Shown here: positions 15,755-24,309 of the stretch, one piece after another
Numbering within the stretch: position 1 is the stretch's first letter
Layout of the letters: each line of letters opens with the position of its first letter
Source: CAYNST01 sp964399955
Lineage (GTDB): Bacteria > Pseudomonadota > Gammaproteobacteria > Pseudomonadales > Cellvibrionaceae
Direction of reading: 5' to 3'
Length of the DNA: 33,331 bases
Assembly: GCA_964399955.1 (NCBI GenBank)
Contig: CAYNST010000027.1
Span: 1 to 33,331 of the forward strand
Translations under genes and position numbers: made by a program
The notes under the pieces: model-generated
The model's database searches: none
What the model was told of the DNA's origin: nothing
Seen by the model: the letters and a program-made list of their open reading frames with translations, nothing else

Positions 15755-16581
15755 GCTTTAGCAGCGAGTACGCTAAAGAGCTTTTGTTGCCCCAGCCACA
15801 GGTCGCCTGGCTGGAGGTGATCCCAGAACATTTCCTGGCCTCGGCCGGCGAGGCGCACCACTTGCTGGAGCGCCTGGCGCTGCAGTACCCGTTGACCATG
15901 TGCGCCCAGGGGTTTTCCCTGGGCTCTGCAGAAAGTCTGCCTATCGAGTATCTGGCCGCCATCAAAAAGCTGGTGGACCGCTACCGCCCCGCTCACGTGT
16001 CCGCCAGCCTCAACTGGAACCGCTGGCAGGGCGTGTATCTCACCGAGCCACTGCCGCTGCCCTACACCGAGGAAAGCCTGGATCAGGTCAGCATCAACAT
16101 CAAAAACGTGCAGAGCACACTGGGGCGCAGAATTCTGGTTGAGAACCCGGCCGTCTACATCACCCTGGACGGGCACGAGATGGGCGAAGGCACTTTCATT
16201 GAGGAGCTGATTCGCTCCACCGGCTGCGGGTTTCTGCTGGACATCAACAACCTTTATGTCTCCAGCTCCAACGCCGGCCAGGACCCGTTCAAGGTTCTGG
16301 CCAGCTATCCGCTGGCGGCGGTACAGGAAATCCACCTATCCGGCCATTCCTTGCTGCCCCTCGATGACACCAACATGCTGCTGGTGAACGATCACGCCTC
16401 TGCGGTTTGGAAGCCGGTGTGGCAACTGTATCGCGACGCGCTGGAGCTTATGCCCAAACCCGTGGCCACGCTGGTCGACCGGCAAAACGAACTGCCGCCG
16501 CTTACCGCCCTGTTGGAAGAGGTACAGAAAGTGAACGGCATACTGGAAGAACTGGAGTCCAACAAGGGAGCGCGAGCATGA
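15724..16581 (+). CDS. Divergent DUF692 (MNIO-family) protein
   Basis: A 285-residue TIM-barrel protein of DUF692, the multinuclear non-heme iron oxidase family (MbnB, TglH, BufB/HvfB) that modifies Cys or Asp residues in peptides. The scaffold is clear: WLEVIPEHFL (29-38), YPLTMC (55-60), FSLGS (64-68), LPLPYTEESL (110-119), ILVENPAVY (137-145), GCGFLLDINNLYVSSSNAGQDP (split here: GCGFLLDINN 167-176 and SNAGQDP 182-188), EIHLSGH (202-208) and VWKPVWQLY (228-236). Several expected ligands are replaced: Cys60 for the His before GxxLS, Ala94-Ser95 for the Glu-His of SEHLS, Ala184 for the His of NHG, Asn222 for Asp of DTH, and Asp252 for the late Glu. Glu140, Asp173, His204, His208 and His224 remain. 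It overlaps the DUF2063 gene by four bases. Enzyme or pseudoenzyme is undecided. Confidence 0.85.
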   Translation: MEKLPARAGLSFSSEYAKELLLPQPQVAWLEVIPEHFLASAGEAHHLLERLALQYPLTMCAQGFSLGSAESLPIEYLAAIKKLVDRYRPAHVSASLNWNRWQGVYLTEPLPLPYTEESLDQVSINIKNVQSTLGRRILVENPAVYITLDGHEMGEGTFIEELIRSTGCGFLLDINNLYVSSSNAGQDPFKVLASYPLAAVQEIHLSGHSLLPLDDTNMLLVNDHASAVWKPVWQLYRDALELMPKPVATLVDRQNELPPLTALLEEVQKVNGILEELESNKGARA

Positions 16582-17348
16582 GCCTGGCAGATTTTCAGGA
16601 CGCGTTTATCCGCACGCTGCTGGCGGAAGAGCCGGCGTCTGCGCGCAATATGACCGAGCTGCCCTACCTGGCGCAGACCGCCCTCAATGCAAAGCGGGTT
16701 AACGTTTGCAGAGCGCGCGTGGCCGACCACCTGGCGCAAACGGTAAAAGCCGTTTACAGCACGGTGCAGCAGATTGTTGGCGAAGCTTTCATACTCACTG
16801 CGGCGCAGGCCTACTTCCGCGAGCATCCGTCGGTTTCGGCAGACCCTCTGCAGCAGGTTGAAGCCTTCCCGGCATTTCTGGAGCAGTATCCGCCCGCCGA
16901 GGCCTTTCCCTACCTGGCGGATGTAGCAACGCTGGATCTGGGCCTGAAAAAAGCCTTTCACGCGCCCGAATCGCCCAGACTGTCGCCGTCAGTGTTCAGC
17001 CAGATGAACCCCGAGGAGCTGGCAACTCACTGCATTCGGCTACACCCGGCCTGTTTTTGGTTTTCGTCGGAGTACGCCATCTACGATATCTGGCGGCTTT
17101 ATCACGCCAAAAAGCCGCTGGCCAACATCAATCACCGCCAGGCGCAGGACGTTATCCTGATTCGCCCGCAACTGACGGTGGAGGTTTACGAGATAGACGC
17201 GGGTTTCATCAAGGCGCTGGACGCCTTGGACGAAGGCGCCACCCTCAACGACGCATTTGCCCGCGGCAGCGAGGCTGACTTCCGCTTTGATACCGGCTCG
17301 GCTTTGCAGTTTCTGGTTACCAACGGGTTGATCACCGCGTTCTATTGA
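16578..17348 (+). CDS. DUF2063 (BufC/HvfC-like) partner protein
   Basis: A 256-residue protein with the DUF2063 N-terminal domain, the usual partner of DUF692 enzymes, thought to help bind or present the substrate peptide. The N-terminal helices (MSLADFQDAFIRTLL at 1-15), VYSTVQQIVGEAF at about 60-72, AYFREHPS at about 79-86 and the YLADVATLDLGLKKAFHAPES block (about 114-134) fit the family. The ATG at 16578 overlaps the DUF692 stop as ATGA, so the two are translationally coupled. The usual VYRNN-type motif is changed to KRVNVCRARV (about 39-48). The gene ends only 12 bp from the convergent recQ stop, with no terminator between. Function is inferred from pairing. Confidence 0.8.
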   Translation: MSLADFQDAFIRTLLAEEPASARNMTELPYLAQTALNAKRVNVCRARVADHLAQTVKAVYSTVQQIVGEAFILTAAQAYFREHPSVSADPLQQVEAFPAFLEQYPPAEAFPYLADVATLDLGLKKAFHAPESPRLSPSVFSQMNPEELATHCIRLHPACFWFSSEYAIYDIWRLYHAKKPLANINHRQAQDVILIRPQLTVEVYEIDAGFIKALDALDEGATLNDAFARGSEADFRFDTGSALQFLVTNGLITAFY

Positions 17349-17360
17349 CGGGGGAGACCG

Positions 17361-19172
17361 TTACACCTTCTGAAACTCATGCTCCGCAAGCACGGCCAGA
17401 AACGCTTCGCCAAAGCGCTGCAGCTTGGCATCGCCTACGCCGCTGATGTTCAGCAACTGCCCCTTGGTCAAGGGGCGCAGGGCGGCCATCTCCTGCAGGG
17501 TGGCATCGTGGAAGATAACGTAAGGCGGCACGCCCTGCTCTGCGGCCAGGCGCTTGCGGCAGGCCTTGAGTGCCTGCAGCAAAGGCAGGTCTTCTTCGTT
17601 CACACTTGAGCGCGCCTGGGCTGCGGCGGCGCCTTTCAGGCGCACACCGCTGCGGTCCTGTCGCAGCGACAAGCTTGCCTCGCCACGCAACAGCGGCCGG
17701 CAGGCGTTGGCCAGTTGCAGCGCGCTGAAGGCGGGTTCTATATCAATCAGGCCGCGCGCAGTCATCTGGCGTAACACAGAGCGCCACTGGCGCGCACTGA
17801 CGGCCCGGCCTATGCCAAAGGTAGATACCCGGTCGTGACCGTGGGCGACGACCTTGGCCGTGGCCTCGCCGCGCAATACATCCACTATGTGCTGTGCGCC
17901 AAAGCGCTGACCGGTGCGGTAGATGCACGACAGCGCCATTTGACAGGCTTCGGTGGCGTCCCAGGTTTGCGGCGGGCTCAGGCAGTTGTCGCAGTTGCCG
18001 CAACCGCTTTGCGGGTCTTCGCCAAAATAGCGCAACAGGATGACGCGCCGGCACTCGGCCGCCTCGCACAAGGCCAGCATGGCATCCAGCCGTTGACGCT
18101 CCTGTTTGCGAAAGGTCTCGCTGCCCTGCGATTCGGCGCCCATTTGCCGCAGCTTGACCACATCTTCAAAGCCGTACAGCAGCAGCGCGGTGGCCGCCTG
18201 ACCGTCCCGCCCTGCCCGTCCGGTCTCCTGGTAGTAAGCTTCCACGCTTTTGGGCATGTCCAGGTGCGCCACAAAACGCACATCCGGTTTGTCTATGCCC
18301 ATGCCAAAGGCAATGGTGGCCACCACGATGACACCCTCGTCGCGCAAAAACCGGTTCTGATTGGCCTCTCGCTCGGAGGCGGGCAAGCCGGCGTGGTACG
18401 GCAGCGCGGTGAAGCCCTCGTCGCGCAGCCACTGCGCGGTGATATCCACCTTGTTGCGCGACAGGCAGTAAACCACTCCGGCGCTGTCGGGGTGCTCTTC
18501 GCGCAGAAAGCGCAACAGCTGCTGACGGGGCCGGTCTTTGGGCTCGATGCGGTACTGAATATTGGGGCGGTCAAAACCGCTGATGAAGTGCTGCGCCTGC
18601 TGAAGCCCAAGCCGCTCGATGATTTCTGCCCGGGTGCGCTCGTCCGCAGTGGCGGTCAGCGCAATGCGCGGTATATCGGGAAAGCACTGCTGCAGGATGT
18701 CCAGCTTCAGGTAATCGGCGCGAAAATCGTGCCCCCACTGCGCTACACAGTGGGCTTCGTCTATGGCAAACAGCGCCAGCTCACACTGCTTCAGCAGCTC
18801 GATGGTGCGGTCCTTCAGCAGGCGCTCAGGGGCAATATACACAATGTCCACCTGGCCCCGGCGCATGGCCTGCTCGGTGGCGTAGGCATCCTCCGCGCTG
18901 AGGGTGGAGTTCAACAGGCGCGCGTCCACCCCCAGCTCCCGCAGGGCGGCAACCTGGTTCTGCATCAGCGCAATCAATGGGCTGATCACCACGCCCAAGC
19001 CCGGCCGCACCAGCGCCGGCACCTGGTAGCACAGGGATTTGCCGCCGCCGGTGGGCATCAGCACCAGTGCGTCGCCGCCGGCAATCACCGTCTGCACTAT
19101 CTGTTCCTGCGAGCCGCGAAACTCGTGAAACCCAAAGGTGTGCTGCAATACCGATCGCGCTGAAGAAGTCAT
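17361..19172 (-). CDS. recQ: ATP-dependent DNA helicase RecQ
   Basis: A 603-residue 3'-5' superfamily 2 helicase acting in RecF-pathway recombination and fork repair. Walker A MPTGGGKSLCYQ (39-50), DEAH (138-141), ALTATAD (motif III), VATIAFGMGIDKPDVR (motif V) and QETGRAGRDG (motif VI) are all seen. The zinc-binding Cys cluster follows (CRRVILLRYFGE then CGNCDNC), then winged helix, and a C-terminal HRDC domain from about 525 (ISGVGDAKLQRFGEAFLAVL near the end). Length matches E. coli (about 609). It is 39 bp after the purU stop on the same strand, so co-transcription is possible. Confidence 0.97.
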   Translation of the reverse strand: MTSSARSVLQHTFGFHEFRGSQEQIVQTVIAGGDALVLMPTGGGKSLCYQVPALVRPGLGVVISPLIALMQNQVAALRELGVDARLLNSTLSAEDAYATEQAMRRGQVDIVYIAPERLLKDRTIELLKQCELALFAIDEAHCVAQWGHDFRADYLKLDILQQCFPDIPRIALTATADERTRAEIIERLGLQQAQHFISGFDRPNIQYRIEPKDRPRQQLLRFLREEHPDSAGVVYCLSRNKVDITAQWLRDEGFTALPYHAGLPASEREANQNRFLRDEGVIVVATIAFGMGIDKPDVRFVAHLDMPKSVEAYYQETGRAGRDGQAATALLLYGFEDVVKLRQMGAESQGSETFRKQERQRLDAMLALCEAAECRRVILLRYFGEDPQSGCGNCDNCLSPPQTWDATEACQMALSCIYRTGQRFGAQHIVDVLRGEATAKVVAHGHDRVSTFGIGRAVSARQWRSVLRQMTARGLIDIEPAFSALQLANACRPLLRGEASLSLRQDRSGVRLKGAAAAQARSSVNEEDLPLLQALKACRKRLAAEQGVPPYVIFHDATLQEMAALRPLTKGQLLNISGVGDAKLQRFGEAFLAVLAEHEFQKV

Positions 19173-19211
19173 CGAATTGGCTTGGTATTCATTCAGGTCA
19201 TTCCGTAGGTG

Positions 19212-20069
19212 TCAGGGTGCAAACACCACTGTTTTGTTGCCGTTGAGGAGGATGCGATGCTCTGCATGCCAACGCACAGCCCGCTGCAGAACCACCGCTT
19301 CGATATCGCGACCGTTTTCAACCAGCTGCTCGGGCATCTGTGCATGCGTCACCCGCTCTACCGCCTGCTCAATGATGGGGCCTTCGTCCAGGTCGGCGGT
19401 CACGTAGTGTGCGGTGGCGCCAATCAGCTTCACGCCCCGTTCAAAAGCCTGATGATAAGGTTTGGCGCCCTTGAAACCGGGCAAAAAAGAGTGGTGGATA
19501 TTGATGGCGCGCCCGGCCAGCTTTGCACACAGTTCATCCGACAGGATTTGCATGTAGCGCGCCAGCACCAGGAAGTCGGCGCCCGCCTGCTCCATTACCG
19601 CCAGCAACTGAGCCTCCTGCTCTTTTTTGGTCTCGCGGGTAATGGGCAGGTAGTGGTAAGGCAGGCCGTACCAGTCAACCAAGGACTGCAAAGCGGTGTG
19701 ATTGGAGACCACCGCCACAATGTCCACCGGCAGAGAGCCCTGCTTCCAGCCGTTTAATAGCGCATTCAAGCAGTGCCCCCATTGAGACACGGCAATCACC
19801 ACCCGCGGTTTGCTGCGGCCGTTGTAGACCGCCCAATCCATGCCGTAGCGGTTGGCCACCGCACTGAAGGCGGATTTGACATCCGCCAGGCTCTTGGGGC
19901 CTTCGACAGACTCCAACACCGTGCGCATGAAAAACCGCCGCGAATGCACATCTTCGAACTGCGACGACTCCCGAATATTAAAGCCCTGCAGCGAGAAGAG
20001 ACTGGCCACGGCGGCCACTATCCCCGGTTGATCCCGGCAGCTAAACTTCAAAATTATCTGCTCGGCCAT
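19212..20069 (-). CDS. purU: Formyltetrahydrofolate deformylase
   Basis: A 285-residue PurU. It hydrolyses 10-formyl-tetrahydrofolate to formate and tetrahydrofolate, balancing one-carbon pools. An N-terminal ACT domain (LKFSCRDQPGIVAAVASLF at about 7-25) is followed by the formyltransferase-type catalytic domain with NIHHSFLPGFKGAKPYHQA, ATAHYVTADLDEGPII and the conserved Asn-His-Asp set. I chose the ATG at 20069 (MAEQIILKF) because it matches the family N-terminus; an in-frame ATG at 20099 adds ten residues. It lies divergent to argS. Confidence 0.94.
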   Translation of the reverse strand: MAEQIILKFSCRDQPGIVAAVASLFSLQGFNIRESSQFEDVHSRRFFMRTVLESVEGPKSLADVKSAFSAVANRYGMDWAVYNGRSKPRVVIAVSQWGHCLNALLNGWKQGSLPVDIVAVVSNHTALQSLVDWYGLPYHYLPITRETKKEQEAQLLAVMEQAGADFLVLARYMQILSDELCAKLAGRAINIHHSFLPGFKGAKPYHQAFERGVKLIGATAHYVTADLDEGPIIEQAVERVTHAQMPEQLVENGRDIEAVVLQRAVRWHAEHRILLNGNKTVVFAP

Positions 20070-20201
20070 CGTCTCGCCGCGCTCACCCGACTCATGCATA
20101 ACCGCAAACCCTGTCGATCAAAAGGCCGCCATTGTAGCAGAGACCACGGGGCTATAGACCGGGTCGGGCGCGGCAGTCGTCAACCCGGTCCGCTCATTGC
20201 T

Positions 20202-20229
20202 TTGCATAGCCCGGCCAGCCCATTACAAT
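20202..20229 (+). promoter_or_regulatory. Putative sigma-70 promoter of argS
   Basis: TTGCAT (20202-20207) and TACAAT (20224-20229, 5 of 6) are 16 bp apart, about 35 bp before the argS ATG. The -35 is weak (3 of 6). Confidence 0.45.
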
Positions 20230-20264
20230 CGCCCGCTCTTTTTATTAACAATGGCGGAATCCCT

Positions 20265-21995
20265 ATGACCCTACGCGAACTGTTGGCTCAACGTTTCCAG
20301 GAGGCGATGCTGGCTGCGGGCGCACCGCCGGAGTGCTCGCCACACATTGCGCTGGGCAAGTCGGCCGCTTTTGGTGACTACCAGGCCAACGGCGCCATGG
20401 CCGCAGCCAAGGCAATGGGGCAAAAACCACGGGAACTGGCCCAGCGGATAGTGGACCACCTGCAGTTGGACGATGTGGCCGAGCAAGTGGACATTGCCGG
20501 CCCCGGCTTCATCAATGTGCACCTGCGCCCGCAATGGCTGGCCGCACAACTGGCCAGCTCTGCTCCTTACCAGCAGTTGCGCAAAAGCGCGGGGCTGGAG
20601 ACCGTGGTGGTGGATTATTCCGGCCCCAACCTGGCCAAAGAGATGCACGTGGGGCACCTGCGCTCCACCATCATTGGCGACGCGGTGGTGCGAGTGCTGG
20701 AGAGCCTGGGTCACCGGGTTATCCGCCAGAACCACGTGGGCGACTGGGGCACGCAGTTTGGCATGCTGATCGCCGAACTGGAGCTGCATATGCAGCAAGG
20801 CGCCCAGGCAGAGCTGGCGCTCGCCGATCTGGAGGTTTTTTATCAAAGGGCCAAACAGCATTTTGACGCCGATGCCCAGTTCGCCCAGCAGGCGCGTGAT
20901 TACGTTGTCAAACTGCAGTCCGGCGACCCGCAGGTGCTGGCGCTGTGGCACAGGTTTCGCACCATTTCCTTGACTCACAGCGAAGAAATCTACGCCTTGC
21001 TGAACGTATCTTTGAAGCCCGAGGATGTGCGCGGCGAGAGTTTCTACAATGACGACCTGCCGGTTTTGTTGCGCGAGCTGCAGGACCAGGGCCTGGCGGT
21101 GGAGGACCAGGGCGCACAGGCGGTGTTTCTCACCGAGCTGGCCGACAAAAAAGGCAACCCGTCTGTGGTACTGGTGCAAAAGCAGGGCGGCGGCTTTCTC
21201 TACGCCACCTCCGACCTGGCGGCCCTGCGCTATCGGGCGCACACGCTGAAGGCGGACCGCGTCATGGTCTTCAGTGACGCGCGCCAGACCCTGCACATGC
21301 AGCAGGTCTACACCCTGGCCCGCAAAGCGCGCTTTGTGCCAGCGCAAATCCGCCTGGAGCACCACGCCTTTGGCACCATGATGGGCGCCGACGGCAAACC
21401 CTTCAAAACCCGCAGCGGCGGCACGGTGAAGCTTGCCGAGCTGCTGCGCGAAGCCTGCGAGCGGGCGGCGGTGGAAGTCAGCAACAAAAACCCCGGTCTG
21501 CCCGAGCAGGAGCGCGCCGACATTGCCCGCAAAGTGGGCATAGGCGCGGTGAAATACGCAGATCTCAGCAAAACCCGCACCCATGACTACGTCTTTGACT
21601 GGGAGCAAATGCTGAAGTTTGAAGGCAATACCGGGCCCTACCTGCAATATGCCTATACCCGCATTCAGAGTATTTTCCGCAAGGCCGGCTGCGAGGCCCC
21701 CAGCAGCGGCAGCATGCTGCTGGGGGCCGCGGAGGAAAAGGCCCTGGCACTGAAAATATTGCAGTATGCCGAAGCGGTGGATCAGGTGGCCGACGAAGCC
21801 ATGCCGCACATTCTCTGCAACTACCTCTTTGAGCTGGCCAGCGCCTTTATGAGCTTCTACGAGGCCTGCCCCATACTCAAGGACGACGTTGCCGCAGACG
21901 CGCGGAACAGCCGCCTGCTGCTGTGCGCACGCACCGCCGGCACCCTGGCATCAGGGCTGAATCTGCTGGGTATTGAGGTGATGGAGAGAATGTAA
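20265..21995 (+). CDS. argS: Arginyl-tRNA synthetase
   Basis: A 576-residue class I aminoacyl-tRNA synthetase that charges tRNA-Arg. The additional N-terminal domain spans about 1-110. The HIGH motif appears as PNLAKEMHVGHLRS (121-134), and the KMSKS position is replaced by DGKPFKTRSGGTVKL, as in most bacterial ArgRS. The DALR-type anticodon-binding domain ends in GLNLLGIEVMERM. The frame is open far upstream to 19773, antisense to purU, but MTLRELLAQRF at 20265 is the conserved start. A perfect terminator follows at 22013. Confidence 0.97.
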   Translation: MTLRELLAQRFQEAMLAAGAPPECSPHIALGKSAAFGDYQANGAMAAAKAMGQKPRELAQRIVDHLQLDDVAEQVDIAGPGFINVHLRPQWLAAQLASSAPYQQLRKSAGLETVVVDYSGPNLAKEMHVGHLRSTIIGDAVVRVLESLGHRVIRQNHVGDWGTQFGMLIAELELHMQQGAQAELALADLEVFYQRAKQHFDADAQFAQQARDYVVKLQSGDPQVLALWHRFRTISLTHSEEIYALLNVSLKPEDVRGESFYNDDLPVLLRELQDQGLAVEDQGAQAVFLTELADKKGNPSVVLVQKQGGGFLYATSDLAALRYRAHTLKADRVMVFSDARQTLHMQQVYTLARKARFVPAQIRLEHHAFGTMMGADGKPFKTRSGGTVKLAELLREACERAAVEVSNKNPGLPEQERADIARKVGIGAVKYADLSKTRTHDYVFDWEQMLKFEGNTGPYLQYAYTRIQSIFRKAGCEAPSSGSMLLGAAEEKALALKILQYAEAVDQVADEAMPHILCNYLFELASAFMSFYEACPILKDDVAADARNSRLLLCARTAGTLASGLNLLGIEVMERM

Positions 21996-22012
21996 CGCCA
22001 GGGCACAAACAC

Positions 22013-22040
22013 AAAAACGGGGCCAGCTGGCCCCGTTTTT
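22013..22040. terminator. Bidirectional terminator, argS and receiver-domain gene
   Basis: A perfect 28-bp palindrome: AAAAACGGGGCC paired with GGCCCCGTTTTT around AGCT, with extra Ts on the right. It ends argS on the plus strand and sits one base from the stop of the convergent gene at 22042, which it can also terminate. Confidence 0.92.
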
Positions 22041-22041
22041 T

Positions 22042-23478
22042 TTAGTTGCTGGTGAAGGACACCGCAATGCGGTTGTTCTTTTGCGCCACGCTGTTCCACT
22101 CGCCGGCACTGACCGCACTGGTGGCCGCCGGGTAACTGAAACGCGGAGAGGCGTAACCCTGCGAGGACATCTCCACATCTATGTCACCCTCGGCAAGAAT
22201 GGGTGCGCTCTGCAGGTAGTTCATGAACCCCACCGACACCTGATCGCCCAGGGGCGTTTCCGGCCGCTGCTCCGCCAGAAACATACAGTCTTCCAGGTTG
22301 CTCTCCGGCTCCGGTAGCATCAGGCGCCCGGCCATATCCTCGATCACGCAGAAATTGCCCATATGCACATCCAGGTACACGGTGCCGGTGAAGTCCGCCG
22401 CCCGTACCAGCCCCAGGAGTTCACCCAGCATATAAATGCGCTGATCGTTCAGAGCGGCCTCGCCAAATCCAAACTGAGTGTCCACATTGACCGCCCAGCT
22501 AAGCGCGTCCAGCAGCACCTGCCGGTTGGCGTAGTTTCTGCCCGCCGCATCGTCCGGCCCGTTCATGCGCTGCAACAGGGCTTCGGTTCTGGTCTCTTGT
22601 GCCCTCACCTCTTCCACCAGTGCCGCCAACTGCTCATTCTGGTGTGCCTGGTGGCGGTCACTGCGCAACAGGTGTACGCCCATAAAAAGCAGCAACAACA
22701 AAAGTGCACCGGTAAACAGCGCCCCGCCCCCAAAGCGGCGGGTGGGCTGCGGCACGGGTTCGCTTGCCGGTGACGCTTCTGCGCGCTCCGCCGGCGCTGC
22801 GGTGGCAGCGCGCGCGTTGTGTTTGTTCTTTTCCTGAATCTCCTTGGTCAGCCGGCGAAACAGGAACTTGGTGTTGTCTTCTATTTCCTGGCGGACCTTG
22901 GTGATATGAATCTCGAACAGGCGACTGATTTGACGCTGCACCTGATCCAGATTGTTGGCGTCGGTTGGTGGCGGGTTGGCCGAGTAGCTCTCGGAACGCC
23001 GGCGCACGGATTCATCGCTGCCGCCGTCCGTCGCCGGTGGCAGCGCGCGCGCAGCCACATGGGTTGCAGTTGCCGACGCTTGCGGTTCTTCTGCCTGCCC
23101 CTTGGGCCCCACACCCAGGCTGCCCAATACCTTTTTCAGGTCGGCCTGTTTGATGACCTCTTTGCCAATAATGTCAATGGCGCCCAGGGCGCGCGCCTGC
23201 CCCACGTACACATCGCCCTGCTCGGAGGTGTACATGATGACCGGGATCAAGGCCGTGGCCGGATTGGATTTGATGATCTTCAGCGCCTCCAGGCCGTCCA
23301 TGCCCTCCATGTGGTGGTCCAGAAAGATCACTGCAGGCTGCCGGTAGGTCAAGTACCCCAAGGCCTCTTCGGCGGACATGACCGTGTCCACATCCAGCTC
23401 AAAACGCTCCAGCATTTTGCGCAGGCGCATTTGCGCAGTCTTGGAGTCATCAACTATCAGTGCGCGCCGTTTGGCCAT
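22042..23478 (-). CDS. Receiver-domain protein with TM helix and C-terminal domain
   Basis: A 478-residue protein. Residues 1-120 are a canonical CheY-like receiver: acidic pair D10-D11, phosphoacceptor D54 (IFLDHHMEGMDG), T84 and K106. A low-complexity linker (about 125-175) leads to a probable coiled coil (about 176-222). One strong transmembrane helix lies at about 250-271 (LFTGALLLLLLFMGVHLL), followed by another short helical stretch to 305. The C-terminal domain of about 170 residues has two Cys (377 and 398) that could form a disulfide if periplasmic. If the receiver is cytoplasmic, the C-terminal domain is outside, which is rare for a response regulator. I do not recognise that domain; a remote OmpA-like fold is only a guess. 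No histidine kinase gene is adjacent. Confidence 0.75.
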   Translation of the reverse strand: MAKRRALIVDDSKTAQMRLRKMLERFELDVDTVMSAEEALGYLTYRQPAVIFLDHHMEGMDGLEALKIIKSNPATALIPVIMYTSEQGDVYVGQARALGAIDIIGKEVIKQADLKKVLGSLGVGPKGQAEEPQASATATHVAARALPPATDGGSDESVRRRSESYSANPPPTDANNLDQVQRQISRLFEIHITKVRQEIEDNTKFLFRRLTKEIQEKNKHNARAATAAPAERAEASPASEPVPQPTRRFGGGALFTGALLLLLLFMGVHLLRSDRHQAHQNEQLAALVEEVRAQETRTEALLQRMNGPDDAAGRNYANRQVLLDALSWAVNVDTQFGFGEAALNDQRIYMLGELLGLVRAADFTGTVYLDVHMGNFCVIEDMAGRLMLPEPESNLEDCMFLAEQRPETPLGDQVSVGFMNYLQSAPILAEGDIDVEMSSQGYASPRFSYPAATSAVSAGEWNSVAQKNNRIAVSFTSN

Positions 23479-23872
23479 ACCCGATCCTTAATATGTGCAT
23501 TCTTTTTTGTGGAAGTCTTCACAACAGCGGAATAACCGCGTCGGGATGATGCACTTCCTGTCATAAGTCATTGTGGTGTGCCGCACAGAGCCGCAGCAAC
23601 CCCGTGACAAGTGCAGCATTACGCGCCAAGTTTGTCAAAAGACCAGCAAGATCATAGCAGTGCGCAGCGGCGCGCTAGTTATAACACAGAAATCCAGGGC
23701 CTTAGAAACAATCCATGAGCGCGATAAAGAGAATGTGTTGCATTAAACGAAATAAAAAAAATGGCGACCGAAGTCGCCAAAAGGGTGCAGAAAATGAGAT
23801 TTCTGCTATCCAAGGAGGAGGAGAAAAACTGCACAAAAAAAGGTAAGGCTTATGGCCGGTTCCCCCGGCGGC
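23479..23872. other. Intergenic region upstream of receiver-domain gene and downstream of nirD
   Basis: A 394-bp non-coding region. It should contain the promoter of the minus-strand receiver-domain gene; TTGACA on the minus strand near 23634-23639 is the best -35 seen but lacks a good -10 at the right distance. The nirD terminator lies at 23753-23779. A purine-rich stretch (about 23812-23827) follows. I see no gene or RNA with support. Confidence 0.4.
23753..23779 (-). terminator. Intrinsic terminator of the cobA-nirB-nirD operon
   Basis: On the minus strand TGGCGAC pairs with GTCGCCA around a stable TTCG tetraloop (arms 23773-23779 and 23762-23768), followed by a run of Ts. It lies about 95 bp after the nirD stop. 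Confidence 0.85.
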
Positions 23873-24244
23873 CTATCGTAGGGCTAGCTGCACCTTGCCG
23901 TTGACTTCACGCACGGCAAAGGTCTGCACCTGCACCGCCTGGTCTTCTACGCAGACACCGGTGGCCAGATCAAAATGCTGCTTGTACAGGGGCGAGGCCA
24001 CCACCACGCGGCCACCCAGATCCCCGACAATACCGCGCGAAAGCACCGCCGCCTTGGTGAAAGGGTCAATAGCGCTGATGGCGTAGATAACCCCCTGTAC
24101 GCGATACAGCGCCACCTGCGCCCCCGCAACCAGGGCGCGAACCCCCAGGTTGGGCAGCAGGTCGGCACTGTCACATACCGTTTCCCACCGTGTTTCCACC
24201 TGCAACTCGACTGTATTCATTGCTTCCAATTCCGCTGTGCTCAT
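23873..24244 (-). CDS. nirD: Nitrite reductase [NAD(P)H] small subunit
   Basis: A 123-residue Rieske-like small subunit that partners NirB in cytoplasmic, NADH-dependent nitrite reduction to ammonium. The pattern GVRALVAGAQVALYRV, YAISAIDPFTKAAVLSRGIVGD and VVASPLYKQHFDLATGVC fits NirD. As in other NirD proteins, the Rieske Cys/His iron ligands are not all present. The ATG at 24244 follows GAGGG by 5 nt and is preferred over an in-frame ATG at 24220. It is 65 bp downstream of nirB and last in the operon. Confidence 0.94.
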   Translation of the reverse strand: MSTAELEAMNTVELQVETRWETVCDSADLLPNLGVRALVAGAQVALYRVQGVIYAISAIDPFTKAAVLSRGIVGDLGGRVVVASPLYKQHFDLATGVCVEDQAVQVQTFAVREVNGKVQLALR

Positions 24245-24309
24245 TGTGGCCCTCGTTTGTTCAGCCAGATGTGTAGGATAGGAGTTGCCGCCGCGGCGGC
24301 TGGCGTGCT

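Noticed and set aside
17835..19163. 442-codon plus-strand frame
   Set aside because: Antisense to recQ, which has all helicase motifs.
20271..21809. 512-codon minus-strand frame
   Set aside because: Antisense to argS, whose motifs are complete; composition (Gln, His, Gly, Val rich) is that of a reverse-strand shadow.
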